A DNA stretch of 64,000 bases. Source: Rhodoplanes sp963712435. Its GTDB lineage: Bacteria > Pseudomonadota > Alphaproteobacteria > Rhizobiales > Xanthobacteraceae. The translations under genes were made by a program, and so were the position numbers. Position 1 is the first letter of the stretch, and every line of letters starts with the position of its first letter. The stretch lies in assembly GCA_963712435.1 (NCBI GenBank), contig CAVQIB010000021.1:62001-126000 (forward strand). The letters are read 5' to 3'. Below the pieces are notes generated by a model. That model saw only the letters and a list, made by a program, of their open reading frames with translations, was not told the DNA's origin and did not search any database. Positions 1-9,262 of this stretch are shown here, piece after piece.

Positions 1-75
1 CTGCACCTCGATCTCAGCCGCGGCGCGGCGCGGGCCATCGGCCTCACCGGCACCGGGTCGGTGTGCGTCTCATGA
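1..75 (+). CDS. C-terminal end of an RlpA-like protein (partial)
   Basis: The window opens inside an open frame of 24 codons that ends at TGA 73-75. The residues include DLSRGAARAIGL, which resembles the last helix of the double-psi beta-barrel domain of RlpA septal lytic transglycosylases, where a D-L-S-x-x-A-A-x-x-x-G pattern precedes the C-terminal strand. RlpA proteins are periplasmic and cleave denuded peptidoglycan. Only this tail is visible, so the start, the signal peptide and any SPOR domain lie outside the window. The call rests on a short motif and could be wrong. Confidence 0.45.
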   Translation: MHLDLSRGAARAIGLTGTGSVCVS

Positions 76-138
76 TTTCCTGGCGCAACGTGTAAACAGA
101 CGGCGCGCATGGCCTCGTCGCAGCAGGAGAAACCTCGC

Positions 139-723
139 ATGATTCGGAGCTATCCAACCGTTCGCCTTGTGTCCGGCATCGGCTTTGCGGTTCTCGCGGC
201 GGCGAGCCTCGGCCCGCTCGCGGCGCCGCCGGCGGCTCTTGCGCAGAGCGTGGCGAGCGAAGCTCCGCCGGTAGACCGGATGCGCCACCTGGCCGTGAAC
301 TACAGTCGCGCGCGGCCGCACATTGCGACGGCGGGGCTTGTCAGGACGGGGGCGATTCCCGAGCTCAAGGCGCTCGGTTTCGCCGCCATCATCGATCTGC
401 GGGGGGCGGACGAGGGCGCGGACATCGAGCGAAGGGCCGCTGAGGATGCGGGGCTGCGCTATGTCAACATTCCGGTGACGAGCGGCGCGCCGACCGACTC
501 GCAGGTCGCGGAATTCGCCGCCCTTGTCGAGGACACGCAGCATTTCCCGCTCTTGGTCCATTGCGTGTCCGCCAATCGGGTCGGCGCAATGTGGGCGCTC
601 TACCGCGCCCAGGTCGGCGCGCCGGTGTCGCTCGCCATCGAGGAAGGCCGTGCGATCGGCCTGCAGCCGGCGCGCGAAACCGACGTGCGCAAGCGGCTCG
701 GACGACAGCTTTCGGCGCGATGA
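139..723 (+). CDS. DUF442/BLH-type tyrosine phosphatase-like protein, exported
   Basis: A 194-residue protein. I chose ATG 139 rather than ATG 109 because AGGAG at 125-129 sits nine bases before it and because it starts directly with a signal peptide (hydrophobic stretch about residues 11-36 with an A-x-A-type site near ALAQS). The mature part has the beta-lactamase-hydrolase-like phosphatase pattern: an IDLR strand, then the P-loop HCVSANR, a C-x4-R signature. The usual Gly of that loop is Ala here. Family members are dual-specificity-like phosphatases, or stand-alone domains linked to sulfide metabolism; the substrate is unknown. The gene stands alone between the RlpA-like tail and tRNA-Leu, and its location is inferred to be the periplasm. 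Confidence 0.72.
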   Translation: MIRSYPTVRLVSGIGFAVLAAASLGPLAAPPAALAQSVASEAPPVDRMRHLAVNYSRARPHIATAGLVRTGAIPELKALGFAAIIDLRGADEGADIERRAAEDAGLRYVNIPVTSGAPTDSQVAEFAALVEDTQHFPLLVHCVSANRVGAMWALYRAQVGAPVSLAIEEGRAIGLQPARETDVRKRLGRQLSAR

Positions 724-778
724 GGCGAGGCGGCGAGGCGTTATTGCTTGCGGAAGGCGAGCGGCGGCGAGAACCGAC

Positions 779-863
779 TGGTGCCCAGGAGAGGACTCGA
801 ACCTCCACGGCTTTCACCACTGGTACCTGAAACCAGCGCGTCTACCAATTCCGCCACCTGGGC
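779..863 (-). tRNA. tRNA-Leu (anticodon CAG)
   Basis: On the minus strand an 85-nt cloverleaf is visible. The acceptor arms GCCCAGG and CCTGGGC pair perfectly, the T-loop carries GGTTCGAGTCC, and the long variable arm is of class II type. The anticodon stem CTGGT/ACCAG closes a loop TTCAGGT, giving anticodon CAG. CCA is encoded at 779-781. It reads CUG leucine codons, which are frequent in this high-GC genome. Confidence 0.96.
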
Positions 864-1056
864 CTCGCGACAGAGATAAGGGACGCCTTTTCCCCTTGTC
901 AACGCCGGCCGGCGTCCCGCGCGCCGATTGCAATCGGGTGCGCTCTCCGCGCGGCGTCATTCGCCCTATACAGGGCTGGACCGATCTTGTATGCCGCCTG
1001 GGACCGCGCCCGGCTTATGCGGCGCAGCCTTCCTTGCGTTCTTGGGAGCGGCGGCC

Positions 1057-2029
1057 ATGACCGCGTTGTCTCATTCCGACATGCTCGTCACGATCTTCGG
1101 CGCCTCCGGTTTTCTCGGCCGGCACGTGGTGCGGGCGCTCGCCCGGCAAGGCTACCGCATCCGCGCCGCCGTGCGCCGTCCCGATCTCGCGGGCCGTTCT
1201 GCAGCCGCTCGGCCGGGTGGGGCAGATCCATGCCGTGCAGGCCAATCTGCGCCACCCCGCTTCGGTCGAGGCGGCGGTGCGCGACAGCGCGGTGGTCATC
1301 AATCTGGTCGGTCTGCTGTTCGAGCGCGGCCGCCAGCGCTTCGCGGCCGTGCATGCGGGGGGCGCCGAACTGGTCGCGCGCGCGGCGGCGGCGCACGGAG
1401 CGCGCGTCATCCATGTGTCGGCGATCGGGGCCGACGAGAATGGGACCGCCAGCTATGCGCGCACCAAGGCGCTCGGCGAAAAGGCCGTGCTCGCAGCCGT
1501 CCCCGAGGCCGTCATCTTCCGTCCGTCGGTCATTTTCGGCCCGGACGACGACTTCTTCAACAAGTTCGCCGGAATGGCCCGCATGTCGCCCTTCCTGCCG
1601 CTGGTGGGGGGCGGACAAACCCGCTTCCAGCCGGTGTTCGGCGGCGATGTCGGCGCGGCGGTCGCCAAGGCGGTCGCGAACGAGGCCAGGCCCGGCGCGA
1701 TCTACGAGCTGGGCGGACCGGAAGTCTTCACCTTCAAGGAGCTGATGCAGTTCGTGCTCGCGACGATCGAGCGCCGCCGGCTGCTGCTGCCGATTCCGTT
1801 CTGGGTGGCGAAGCTCATGGGCCAGGTCCTGCAGTACCTGCCGTCGCCGCTGCTCACGCCCGACCAGGTCGAGCTCCTCAAGCAGGACAATGTCGTGTCC
1901 GACGCCGCGCTGCGCGAGGGACGCACGCTGCAGGGGCTCGGCATCGAGCCGCGTTCCGTCGAGACGATCGTCCCGTCCTATCTGTGGCGCTATCGCAATA
2001 CCGGGCAGTTCCACCGCAGCCTCGCTTAG
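1057..2029 (+). CDS. NDUFA9-like NAD(P)-binding oxidoreductase (one frameshift)
   Basis: An atypical short-chain dehydrogenase of the complex I NDUFA9 subunit family, common in Alphaproteobacteria; mitochondrial homologues are accessory subunits of NADH dehydrogenase, and the bacterial role is not settled. The N-terminal Rossmann motif is TIFGASGFLG. The reading frame changes by one base at about 1193-1198 (PDLAG then LQPLGRVGQIHA), after which the frame is open to TAG 2027-2029. The later part has HVSAIGAD, the Y-x-x-x-K-like SYARTKALGEK, and the FRPSVIFGPDD strand. The start could be ATG 1057 or ATG 1081. Total length is about 323 residues, normal for the family. The single shift is probably a base lost in assembly. 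Confidence 0.8.
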
Positions 2030-2066
2030 CAGCTCGCCGGCGCGCGGGGCAGGGGACGCATCGACC

Positions 2067-3218
2067 TTGACGCCGATCACCAATATCGCCGATCTGCGCA
2101 GGCTGGCGCGACGGCGCGTGCCGCGCGTCCTGTTCGACTATGTCGAGAGCGGCTCGTATGACGAGATCACGCTCAACGCCAATGTCGACGCATTGCAGGC
2201 GCTCCGCTTTCGCCAGCGCGTCCTCGTCGACACGACCGGCCGCTCGCTCGAGACCGAACTGGTCGGCGACAAGGCATCCATGCCGCTCGCGATCGCGCCG
2301 ACCGGCTTGACCGGCCTCGTGCGCGGCGGCGGCGAAATTCTGGCGGCGCGCGCGGCCGAGGCCGCCGGCATCCCCTATTGCCTGTCGACCATGTCGATCG
2401 CGACCATCGAGGATATCCGCGCGGCGACCCGCCGCCCGTTCTGGTTCCAGCTCTATGTGCTGCGCGACCGCGGCTTCAGCCAGTCGATGATCGACCGGGC
2501 GAAAGCCGCCCATTGTCCGGTGCTCGTCGTCACAGTGGATCTGCCGCTGCGCGGCCAGCGCCATGCCGACATCAAGAACGGGCTCACCGTGCCGCCGCGG
2601 CTCACCCTGCGCAATCTGTTCGATGTCGCGACCAAGCCCGGCTGGGCCTATGGCGTGCTCATGAGCGAACGCAAGACGTTCGGGAACATCGAGGCCTATC
2701 TGAACAAGGGCCGCGTGAGCATGATGGGCGCCGGCGAGTGGTCGACCGAGCATTTCGACCAGACGCTGAACTGGCGCGACATGGAGTGGATCCGCAATCT
2801 GTGGCCCGGAAAACTCGTCATCAAAGGCATTCTCGACGTCGATGACGCAAGGACCGCGGTGTCGGTCGGGGCGGATGCGATCGTCGTTTCCAATCACGGC
2901 GGGCGGCAACTCGACGGCGCGCCCGCGTCGATCGCCGTGCTGCCCGAGATCGCGCGCGCCGTCGGCGACCGTATCGAGGTGCTGTTCGACGGCGGCATTC
3001 GCTCCGGCCAGGACGTGATGAAGGCGCTCGCGCTCGGCGCGCGCGGCTGCATGATCGGACGCGCCCATCTCTACGGATTGGCGGCGATGGGCGAGAAGGG
3101 CTGCGCCATCGCGCTCGAGCTGATCCGCCGCGAGCTCGAAATCACCATGATGCTCACCGGCGTCACGGACCTGCGCCGGGTCGATCCGGGCCTGCTGTAT
3201 CGCCCCGCGCAGTCTTAG
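2067..3218 (+). CDS. FMN-dependent alpha-hydroxy acid oxidase/dehydrogenase (LldD type)
   Basis: A 383-residue protein of the FMN-dependent alpha-hydroxy-acid dehydrogenase family, close in size to L-lactate dehydrogenase LldD. These enzymes oxidise L-lactate or related 2-hydroxy acids, usually at the inner face of the membrane. Seen motifs: FQLYVLRDRG, the catalytic-base segment SNHGGRQLDG, and the FMN-phosphate loops FDGGIRSG and GRAHLYG. I take TTG 2067 as start because AGGGGA at 2051-2056 lies at good spacing and because the frame upstream is a shadow of the previous gene. The gene follows the NDUFA9-like gene by 37 bases and converges with metK, overlapping its stop by 4 nt. The substrate cannot be told from sequence alone. 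Confidence 0.86.
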   Translation: MTPITNIADLRRLARRRVPRVLFDYVESGSYDEITLNANVDALQALRFRQRVLVDTTGRSLETELVGDKASMPLAIAPTGLTGLVRGGGEILAARAAEAAGIPYCLSTMSIATIEDIRAATRRPFWFQLYVLRDRGFSQSMIDRAKAAHCPVLVVTVDLPLRGQRHADIKNGLTVPPRLTLRNLFDVATKPGWAYGVLMSERKTFGNIEAYLNKGRVSMMGAGEWSTEHFDQTLNWRDMEWIRNLWPGKLVIKGILDVDDARTAVSVGADAIVVSNHGGRQLDGAPASIAVLPEIARAVGDRIEVLFDGGIRSGQDVMKALALGARGCMIGRAHLYGLAAMGEKGCAIALELIRRELEITMMLTGVTDLRRVDPGLLYRPAQS

Positions 3219-4395
3219 CCGCGCAGCGCATCGACCAGGTCGGTCGCCTCCCACGGGAGGTCGAGATCGGCGCGTCCGAAATGGCCGTAGACCGCGAGCG
3301 GCCGGTAAAACCCGCGCTCGCCGGCAAGCGCCGGCTGCGTGCGCAGGCCGAAGCGGCGCATGATCGCGGCGGGGCGAAAATCCACCATGCGCTCGATGCG
3401 ATCGGCGATGTCTGCTTCCGGTCATCATGCCGGTGCCGAAGGTCGCGACCGATAGGCTCAGCGGGTTCGGCGCGGCCGATCGCATAAGCGAGATGCACCT
3501 CGCAGCGTTCGGCCAGGCCCGCCGCCACGATGTTCTTGGCGGCATGGCGGGCGGCATAGGCGCCGATGCGGTCGATGCGCGAGGGGTCCTTGCCCGACAG
3601 GGCCGCCCCGCTCTGGCGCGCGATCTCGCCATAGGTGTCGATGCCGTTCTTGCGTCCGGTCAGGCCGGCATGACGCGCCGGCCCGCCGATTTCATACGGG
3701 CCGCCGGCATTGATATGGATCTCCGTCCGGCCGTCGGGCCGCACGCTCGTCGTCCTCAAAAGTCCTGGTCACGACCGCGCGCAGGCCCTCGTCGACCTGG
3801 CGGATCGGCGCATCGGCCGCCACCGCGGCGGTGAGCGCGATGGCGTGGATGCGGGCCGGTCGGCCGTCGCGGTACTCGATCGAGACTTGCGTCTTGCCGT
3901 CGGGCGACAGCCACGGCAGCGCGGGGCGCGCGCGATCGAGCGCCCGCGCGATCCGGTGGGCGAGGCTGACCGGCAGCGGCATCAGTTCGGGCGTCTCGCG
4001 GCAGGCATAGCCGAACACGTTCGCCTGGTCGTGGGCGAGGCAGGACGTCGATCGCCGCCTCGTCGGGCTTCACGCAGGTCGGCTGGCGCATGCTCTTCGG
4101 CAGTTCGACGAGGCTGGTCAGGATCGAGCAGTTGCGCGCGTCGAAGCCGCCCTCGACATAGCCGACATCGGCGATCACCTTGCGCGCGAGCGACGGCAGG
4201 TCGATGCACGGCGTCGGCGGCGAAGCGCGCGGCGAGGAAGACGACGCCGGTCGCGACCGCGCATTCGACCACCGCATGCGCGGCGGGGTCCCGGCGCAGG
4301 AAGGCGTCGATCGCCGCATCGCTGATCTGGTCGCACAGCTTGTCGGGATGGCCCGGCGTCACCGATTCGGAGGTGAAGATCATGTCGCGCGGCAT
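3215..4395 (-). pseudogene. metK: S-adenosylmethionine synthetase (metK), broken by about five frameshifts
   Basis: MetK makes S-adenosylmethionine from methionine and ATP. The start is ATG 4395 after GAGAGG. The N-terminus reads SESVTPGHPDKLCDQISDAA; later segments in other frames are DVGYVEGGFDARNCSI, VFGYACRETPELMPLP, HINAGGPYEIGG, GKDPSRIDRIGAYAAR and the end VYGHFGRADLDLPWE, with stop TAA at 3217-3215. The shifts fall near 4210, 4040, 3760, 3470 and 3425. All family blocks are present in the right order over about 390 codons and no other metK copy is visible in the window. As the enzyme is essential, assembly indels are the likelier cause. The gene overlaps the oxidase stop tail to tail and follows the cation ATPase by about 10 nt. 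Confidence 0.85.
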
Positions 4396-4405
4396 TGTTC
4401 GCCTC

Positions 4406-7400
4406 TCAGCTCATCGACGGCCGGCGGGGCTCAGATCGTCGTGTACAAGATAGCCGATCAAGCGGTTGGCGACCGTGCTTGCCGATGACCATGCCGGCGA
4501 TGCCGAGACCCTCGCCAAGCCCGAGCGGCGTCAGGCCGAACAGGCGCCGCGTCGACGGGAAAAAGCTGGACGGCGAGCTGCAGCGCGCCGGAGGCCGCGA
4601 CGGCGCCGTAGAGCGCCGGGTTCGACGCGCGGAACAGGGATTCCTCGATCCCGTGCGTCTCCGAGCGACAGGACATGGCGTGCACGATCTGGCTGAGGGT
4701 CAGGCCGTGGAAAACGATCGTGCGCGCACTCGCCGCCCCCGTCGCGCCGCCCGCCAGCAGATAGCCGGCAAGGGCGCTGCCGCCGAGGACGGCGCCTTCG
4801 CGCAGGATGCGGCGGAAGTCGGCCGGGGTCAGAATGGGCGCACGCGGATCGTGCGGCGGCTCGTCGAGCACGTCGGGTTCCGGCGGCTCCAGGCCGAGCG
4901 CGAGCGCCGGCAGCGGATCGGAGGCGAGATTGAGCCATAGGAGCTGCATCGGCGTCAGCGGCGCCGTGCCGCCGAACAGCGCCGCGCCCAGCATGACGAA
5001 GGTCTCCGAGGCATTGGTCGAGACGAGATAGCGCAGCACCTTGCGGATATTGGCATAGGTGGCGCGGCCGAGCCGGATCGCCTCGACGATGCCGTCGAGG
5101 TCGTCGCCCGCAAGCACGATATCGGCGACCTCGCGCGCGACATCGGTCCCGGCGCCGCCCATCGCGATGCCGACATTCGCCGCGCGCAAAGCCGGGCTGT
5201 CATTGATGCCGTCGCCGGTCATCGCGACGATGTGGCCGTCCGCCTGCAGCGCCCTGACGATATTCAGCTTGTCGACCGGGCTCACGCGCGCGAACACCTG
5301 CGGCTGCGCCGCCAGCGCCGTCAGCACGTCGGGCGCAAGCCCCGCGATCTGTCCGGCTTCGAGCACCTTCAACTCGCCGCCGTCGGCGAGGTCGAGGTCG
5401 CGCGCGATCGCGAAGGCGGTCGCGCTCTGGTCGCCGGTGATCATCACCGGGCGGATGCCGGCCTTGCGCAGCTGCTTCAGCGCCGGAAGCACGCTCGGCC
5501 GGATCGGGTTGGCGATCCCGGCGAGACCGAGCCAGACCAGGTCGCGCTCGTCGCGCGGATCGCCGCCCGCCTCTCCGACCGCCACGCCGAGCACGCGCAG
5601 CGCCCGCCCCGCCATGCGGTCGTTGCCCTTGAGCACGGAGGCGCGCGCTTCGTCGTCGAGCGGCGCGATGCCTTCGGAGGTGCGATAGACGGAGCAGCGC
5701 GCCAGAACTTCGACCGGGTCGCCTTTCACGCAGAGCAGCCGGCCGCCGTCTGCCGTCGCGTGCAGCGTGCTCATGCGCTTGCGGCCCTCGCCGCGGCCGA
5801 CCGTCGCAACCACGCGGGCGCCGGCGCGGAGCTTCGCCACGTCGATGGCGAAGGCGAGCGCCGCCTCGACCAGCGCGCTTTCGGTCGGCGTGCCCTCGAC
5901 CGAGAAACCGTCCGGCGCGCGCCGCACGATCGCTTCGCTGCACAGCGCCGTGACTTCGAGCAGGCGATGGACGATGGCGCGGGTCGGTCCGTCGGCCGCC
6001 TTGTCGGCGCGGGTAAGCCGGCCGCCATCGTGCCTGAGCTCATCTCCGCCGGCGTCGAAGGCGACCGTCGCCATGCGGTTCTCGGTGAGCGTGCCGGTCT
6101 TGTCGAGGCCGATCACCTCGATCGCGCCGAGCGTCTCGACCGCTTCGAGCTTGCGCACCAGCACGTTGCGCCGGCGCATGTCCTGGATGCCGAGCGCGAG
6201 CGTCGTCGTCGCGACCGCCGGCAGGCCCTCGGGGATGGCGGCGACCGCGAGCGAGATCGCGCCGCGCAGCATCGGCAGGACGCCCTGGCCGCGCAGCAGG
6301 CCGAGGCCGAACACGGCCGCGCAGATCAGCCCGTTGACGATGATGAGCTCCCGCTCGACGTCGCCGAGCTGGCGCTGGATCGGCGTCTCCGGCGGCCGGA
6401 CGGCGCCGAGAAGCTGCTGCACCCGGCCGATCTCGGTCGACGATCCGGTTGCAGTGATGAGCGCGGTGCCGGAGCCTCCGGTGACCGCAGTGCCGCGGAA
6501 CACCATGTTCCGCCTTTCCGGCAGGCCGGTGTCCGGCGGCAGCACGGGTTCGGCCGTTTTGCGGACCGGCAGCGCTTCGCCGGTGAGCGCCGCCTCGTTG
6601 ACCGTGAGATCGTCGCAGGCGGTCAGCCGCGCGTCGGCGGGAACGAGCATGCCGCGCTCGATCAGCAACAGATCGCCGGGCACGAGTTCGGCCGGGTCCA
6701 CAAGGCGGCGCAAATCGGCGCGCATCACCGGCGTCGGCTTCAGCGCGTAGGTCGAAAGCCCGAGAATCGTGTGCTCCGCCTGCCGCTCGGTCGCCGTCGC
6801 GATGCCGGCATTGAGCAGCACGACGGCGGCGATGACGGCCGCATCCGCAAGCCCGCCGGTGAACAGGGAGAGCGCGGCCGAGGCCCCGAGCAGCGCGATC
6901 GGCAGGCTGGTCATCTGCTCGGCGAGGATCGCCGCGCTGGAACGCGCTTCCGCGCGGCGAAGCTCATTGCGCCCGTAAACCATCAGGCGCCGGACGGCCT
7001 CTTCCGCCGCGAGCCCGTGCGCGAGCCCGGCCCCGAGCCGGTCCGCCGCATCGGACGCGGTCAGCGCATGCCAGGCGCATGGGGAGACGGCGTGGTCCGG
7101 GCCGATCAAGTCGTCGCGCGGATCGGGCAGCCTTTGCTCGGGAGGCGGCGCGCGGCCCGCCACGACGGCGTCGATCACGCAGGCGAGGTCGGGAATGGCG
7201 GCGGGCGGGCCGAATGCGACGAGCACCGATCCGGTCAGCGCGCTGGCGCGGGCGGAGACGACGCCGCGGCGGCCGGCGAGCGCCGCTTCGACCGCACGCG
7301 CCTGCTCCGGCCGGGCGACGAGGGCCGGCATGGCGAAACCGCACGCGCCCCGCGACCCGGTCGTGGATCACCTGCACGCCCGCGAGCCCCGGCCCGTTTT

Positions 7401-7425
7401 CCGTGCGCTCCGCCGAATGTCTCAA
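4406..7425 (-). CDS. P2-type cation-transporting ATPase with N-terminal HMA-like domain
   Basis: An integral-membrane ion pump of about 1,000 residues. The main frame covers 4458-7331. Upstream, another frame supplies the true N-terminus from ATG 7425 (HDRVAGRVRF, a heavy-metal-associated-like fold without a CxxC). Downstream, a shift near 4550 leads to FPSTRRLFGLTPLG and stop TGA 4406. Visible landmarks: TGEA in the actuator domain (usually TGES), IPEGLPAV in M4 typical of P2 pumps, the phosphorylated Asp in DKTGTLTENRM, MITGDQ, and the hinge TGDGINDSPALR. Paired hydrophobic helices precede and follow. M4 argues for Ca, Na, K or Mg rather than heavy metals, but the ion is not determinable. 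It is followed immediately by metK on the same strand. Confidence 0.84.
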
Positions 7426-7460
7426 TTGATTCCGCCCGGCGATTGCTGCACCTGACCGGC

Positions 7461-7865
7461 ATGACCGACGAGGACGCCATTCTCGCCGCCAATGCGGCCT
7501 ATTACCATGCTTTTGCGACGGCCGGTTTCGCCGAGATGAGCCGGATCTGGGCGGATGAGGACGTCTCTTGCATCCACCCGGGATGGCTGCCCCTGATCGG
7601 CCGGCACGCGGTGCTGGACTCCTACCGCAACATACTGGGCAACCCGAACCGGGAACGGATCGAGCATCGCGACGATAGGGCGATCGTGTCGGGGAGCGAG
7701 GGCCGCGTGATTTGCGTCGAGATCGTCAGCGGAGCAGCGCTCGCGCTCGCCGCGACCAACTGGTTCAGGCGCATCGATCGCGCTTGGCGCATGGTCCACC
7801 ACCAGGCGAGCCCGATCGCCGCCCGGGTCGCGGAGCCCCCGCCGCCATCCCAGCGGCTGAATTGA
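7461..7865 (+). CDS. NTF2-like (SnoaL/DUF4440-type) protein
   Basis: A 134-residue cytoplasmic protein starting at ATG 7461. The pattern is an N-terminal helix (ILAANAAYYHAFATAG), then IWADEDVSCIHPGW, GRHAVLDSYRNIL and a final beta sheet ending in a W-R-M-V-H-H-Q strand. This is the cone-shaped NTF2 fold seen in ketosteroid isomerase relatives. The WADEDVSCIHPG segment is typical of a widespread subfamily of unknown function. It is divergent from the cation ATPase, with only 35 nt between the two starts, so the promoters probably overlap. The function is unknown. Confidence 0.75.
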   Translation: MTDEDAILAANAAYYHAFATAGFAEMSRIWADEDVSCIHPGWLPLIGRHAVLDSYRNILGNPNRERIEHRDDRAIVSGSEGRVICVEIVSGAALALAATNWFRRIDRAWRMVHHQASPIAARVAEPPPPSQRLN

Positions 7866-7905
7866 CCGCGCACGCAGAGAGCCGAGCGCTTGGGCGCATG
7901 CACGC

Positions 7906-8004
7906 GGCGCTTGACGGCGTGCGGGAGGCGAGGCGCTCGACGGCGTGCGGGAGGAGAGGCGCTTGACGGCGTGCGGGGAGCGAGAGGCGCTTGACGGCGT
8001 GCGG
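7906..8004. repeat. Tandem repeat, 26-28 bp unit, about 3.7 copies
   Basis: Four consecutive units begin at 7906, 7932, 7958 and 7986, each starting GGCGCTTGACGGCGTGCGGG with minor changes (C for T in unit two, two extra bases in unit three). The last unit is cut after GTGCGG. The repeat lies between the NTF2-like gene and tRNA-Met in DNA without a credible gene. It could be a slipped-strand minisatellite; no hairpin or protein pattern explains it. Confidence 0.85.
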
Positions 8005-8095
8005 TCCCGACCGGGAAGGGCTGCGCGCGGTCGCCGACCAGAGCGCTTGGAAACCGGGATCGAATGCCTTATGTCATGCCCGACTGTGGCATCCG

Positions 8096-8194
8096 ATGCG
8101 GCGCGCATGCTATGCAGGTGTGTTGCTGGCTGGCGCGGCGCTCGGAATGGCGGCGCCGGTGCTTGCCTCTTGGCGGAGTAGCTCAGCTGGTTAG
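8096..8194 (+). pseudogene. Signal-peptide-like stub running into tRNA-Met
   Basis: From ATG 8096 the frame gives MRRACYAGVLLAGAALGM followed by AAPVLAS: an n-region with two Arg, a hydrophobic core and an A-x-A-like cleavage site. It then enters the tRNA-Met gene and stops inside it at 8192-8194. It looks like the 5' end of an exported-protein gene whose body was lost when DNA was exchanged at the tRNA. Chance cannot be excluded for 32 codons. Confidence 0.3.
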
Positions 8195-8248
8195 AGCAGC
8201 GGAATCATAATCCGCGTGTCGGGGGTTCGAGTCCCTCCTCCGCTACCA
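8172..8248 (+). tRNA. tRNA-Met (anticodon CAT, elongator type)
   Basis: A 77-nt cloverleaf with encoded CCA (8246-8248). The acceptor arms GGCGGAG and CTCCGCT pair with one G-U at the first pair, the D-arm is AGCTCAGCTGGTTAGAGC, and the T-arm has GGTTCGAGTCC. The anticodon stem GCGGA/TCCGC closes ATCATAA, giving CAT. The first acceptor pair and the overall sequence fit elongator tRNA-Met rather than initiator; a lysidine-type tRNA-Ile(CAT) is less likely. Its 3' end abuts a decayed recombinase, as expected for an integration site. Confidence 0.93.
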
Positions 8249-8740
8249 TCTTTCCCCCACACTCCGCGTACTTTGTTTGGGTAGGTCTGTTCGCCGAGAA
8301 GCGCATTCAGTCGACCAGCGATCTCAACGGCTACGCCTCCAGCCCGTGACGAACCCCTATACATAGCCACGGTATCGATCAGCTCTCGGATTGCCGCGGC
8401 CGCTTCCGAGTCTCCGGCGCGGATACCCTTTGACAAGGCGTCCTGGAGACCGGCGAGTTGTTTTTCATAACGCGCCAGCACAGTGGGATGAAGGGCGGCA
8501 AACCCTTGGATCGACCGTCAGTTCCGTTGCGACCTTCTTGCGTTCCTCGTTTAGCTCAGTTGATCGCGGCCCCAGCAAGCCGGATAGCCTTGGTACTTCG
8601 CGATCGCGGCAACGAGCCGGTCGATCTCTCAGTTGATCGCGGCCCCAGCAAGCCGGATCGCCTTGCTACTTCGCGATCGCGGCAACGAGCCGGTCGATCT
8701 CCCGGTTGATCCGGGTTCGTGGCGCCGCCATTTTCGTGAT
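8191..8740 (-). pseudogene. Large serine recombinase, C-terminal remnant
   Basis: On the minus strand three pieces of the C-terminal coiled-coil region of site-specific serine recombinases can be joined: RINREIDRLVAAIAK (about 8740-8665), INELNEERKKV (about 8555-8520), and LARYEKQLAGLQDALSKG followed by AAAIRELIDTV (8481-8330). The frames are out of register and a 73-bp tandem duplication sits between pieces one and two. The last frame runs through the 3' half of tRNA-Met, producing the GGGTRTPDTRI tail often seen when an integrase ends inside a tRNA. The catalytic N-terminal domain is absent, so the element cannot move by its own enzyme. Confidence 0.65.
8555..8700. repeat. Direct tandem duplication of 73 bp
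   Basis: Bases 8555-8627 and 8628-8700 are identical except for two substitutions (A/C and G/C at unit positions 32 and 39). A third, degenerate start (CCGGTTGATCC) follows at 8702. The unit is coding sequence of the recombinase remnant. As 73 is not a multiple of three, the duplication destroys the frame, and divergence at two sites suggests it is not a fresh assembly stutter. Confidence 0.9.
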
Positions 8741-8945
8741 CGAGGGCAAGCCCGAGCGGATCTTGCCAACACCTACGGGCGGCAACCAGCTCAAAGGCGC
8801 GTCTTCCGTCAGCATTCCATTGGCGCCGAAAGGCGCCGTCCAGATCACGACCCCGACCGGCAGCACCGTGCAGGGCGAAGTTCAATTAACGGCCCCCACG
8901 AACCCGAAGCGGAGCGCATCATGCAGACGGAACACACGCTTCTGA
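8706..8945 (+). pseudogene. Unclassified open frame in the tRNA-Met scar
   Basis: From TTG 8706 a frame of 79 codons reads AAIFVIEGKPERILPTPTGG and continues with PKGAVQITTPTGSTVQGEV, a composition more protein-like than the neighbouring frames. It has no recognisable domain, no Shine-Dalgarno sequence and no family I can name, and it overlaps the recombinase remnant at its 5' end. It may be a fragment of a longer lost gene. Confidence 0.2.
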
Positions 8946-9262
8946 CCGCCGCATCATTGTAGCTTTGTCCGGCTATGTTCGGTCAGGGATACGCGCAAAC
9001 TCACTGCGGGCGTTAGGTGTGCGCAATCGCACTGAGGCCGCCTTCAAGGCCTCAAGAATTATTGAACTCGATCAATCTAGCGCCTTTGCTTGCTCGGAAC
9101 GACGGCGGCCCTGCGGCCTGAGCGCGCACGCGGAATCCGGGACGCGAACATGACAAACCGCAAAAACAATCAGCATGCCAAAGGACATTGTGGGCGCGTT
9201 TCACAGCTGTTTGCGCGGCGCCCATCGTGCTGCCTGGAGGGAATTGCCACAAATGCCGCTCC
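8946..9262. other. No gene seen
   Basis: Short frames on both strands have no recognisable domain, signal or ribosome-binding site. It is part of the decayed DNA between tRNA-Met and the response regulator. Confidence 0.5.

Noticed and set aside
5232..7865. 877-codon plus-strand open frame opposite the cation ATPase
   Set aside because: Shadow of GC-rich codon bias: the opposite strand encodes all P-type ATPase motifs, while this frame is rich in Arg, Ala and Gly with no domain. Only its last 134 codons are the real NTF2-like gene.
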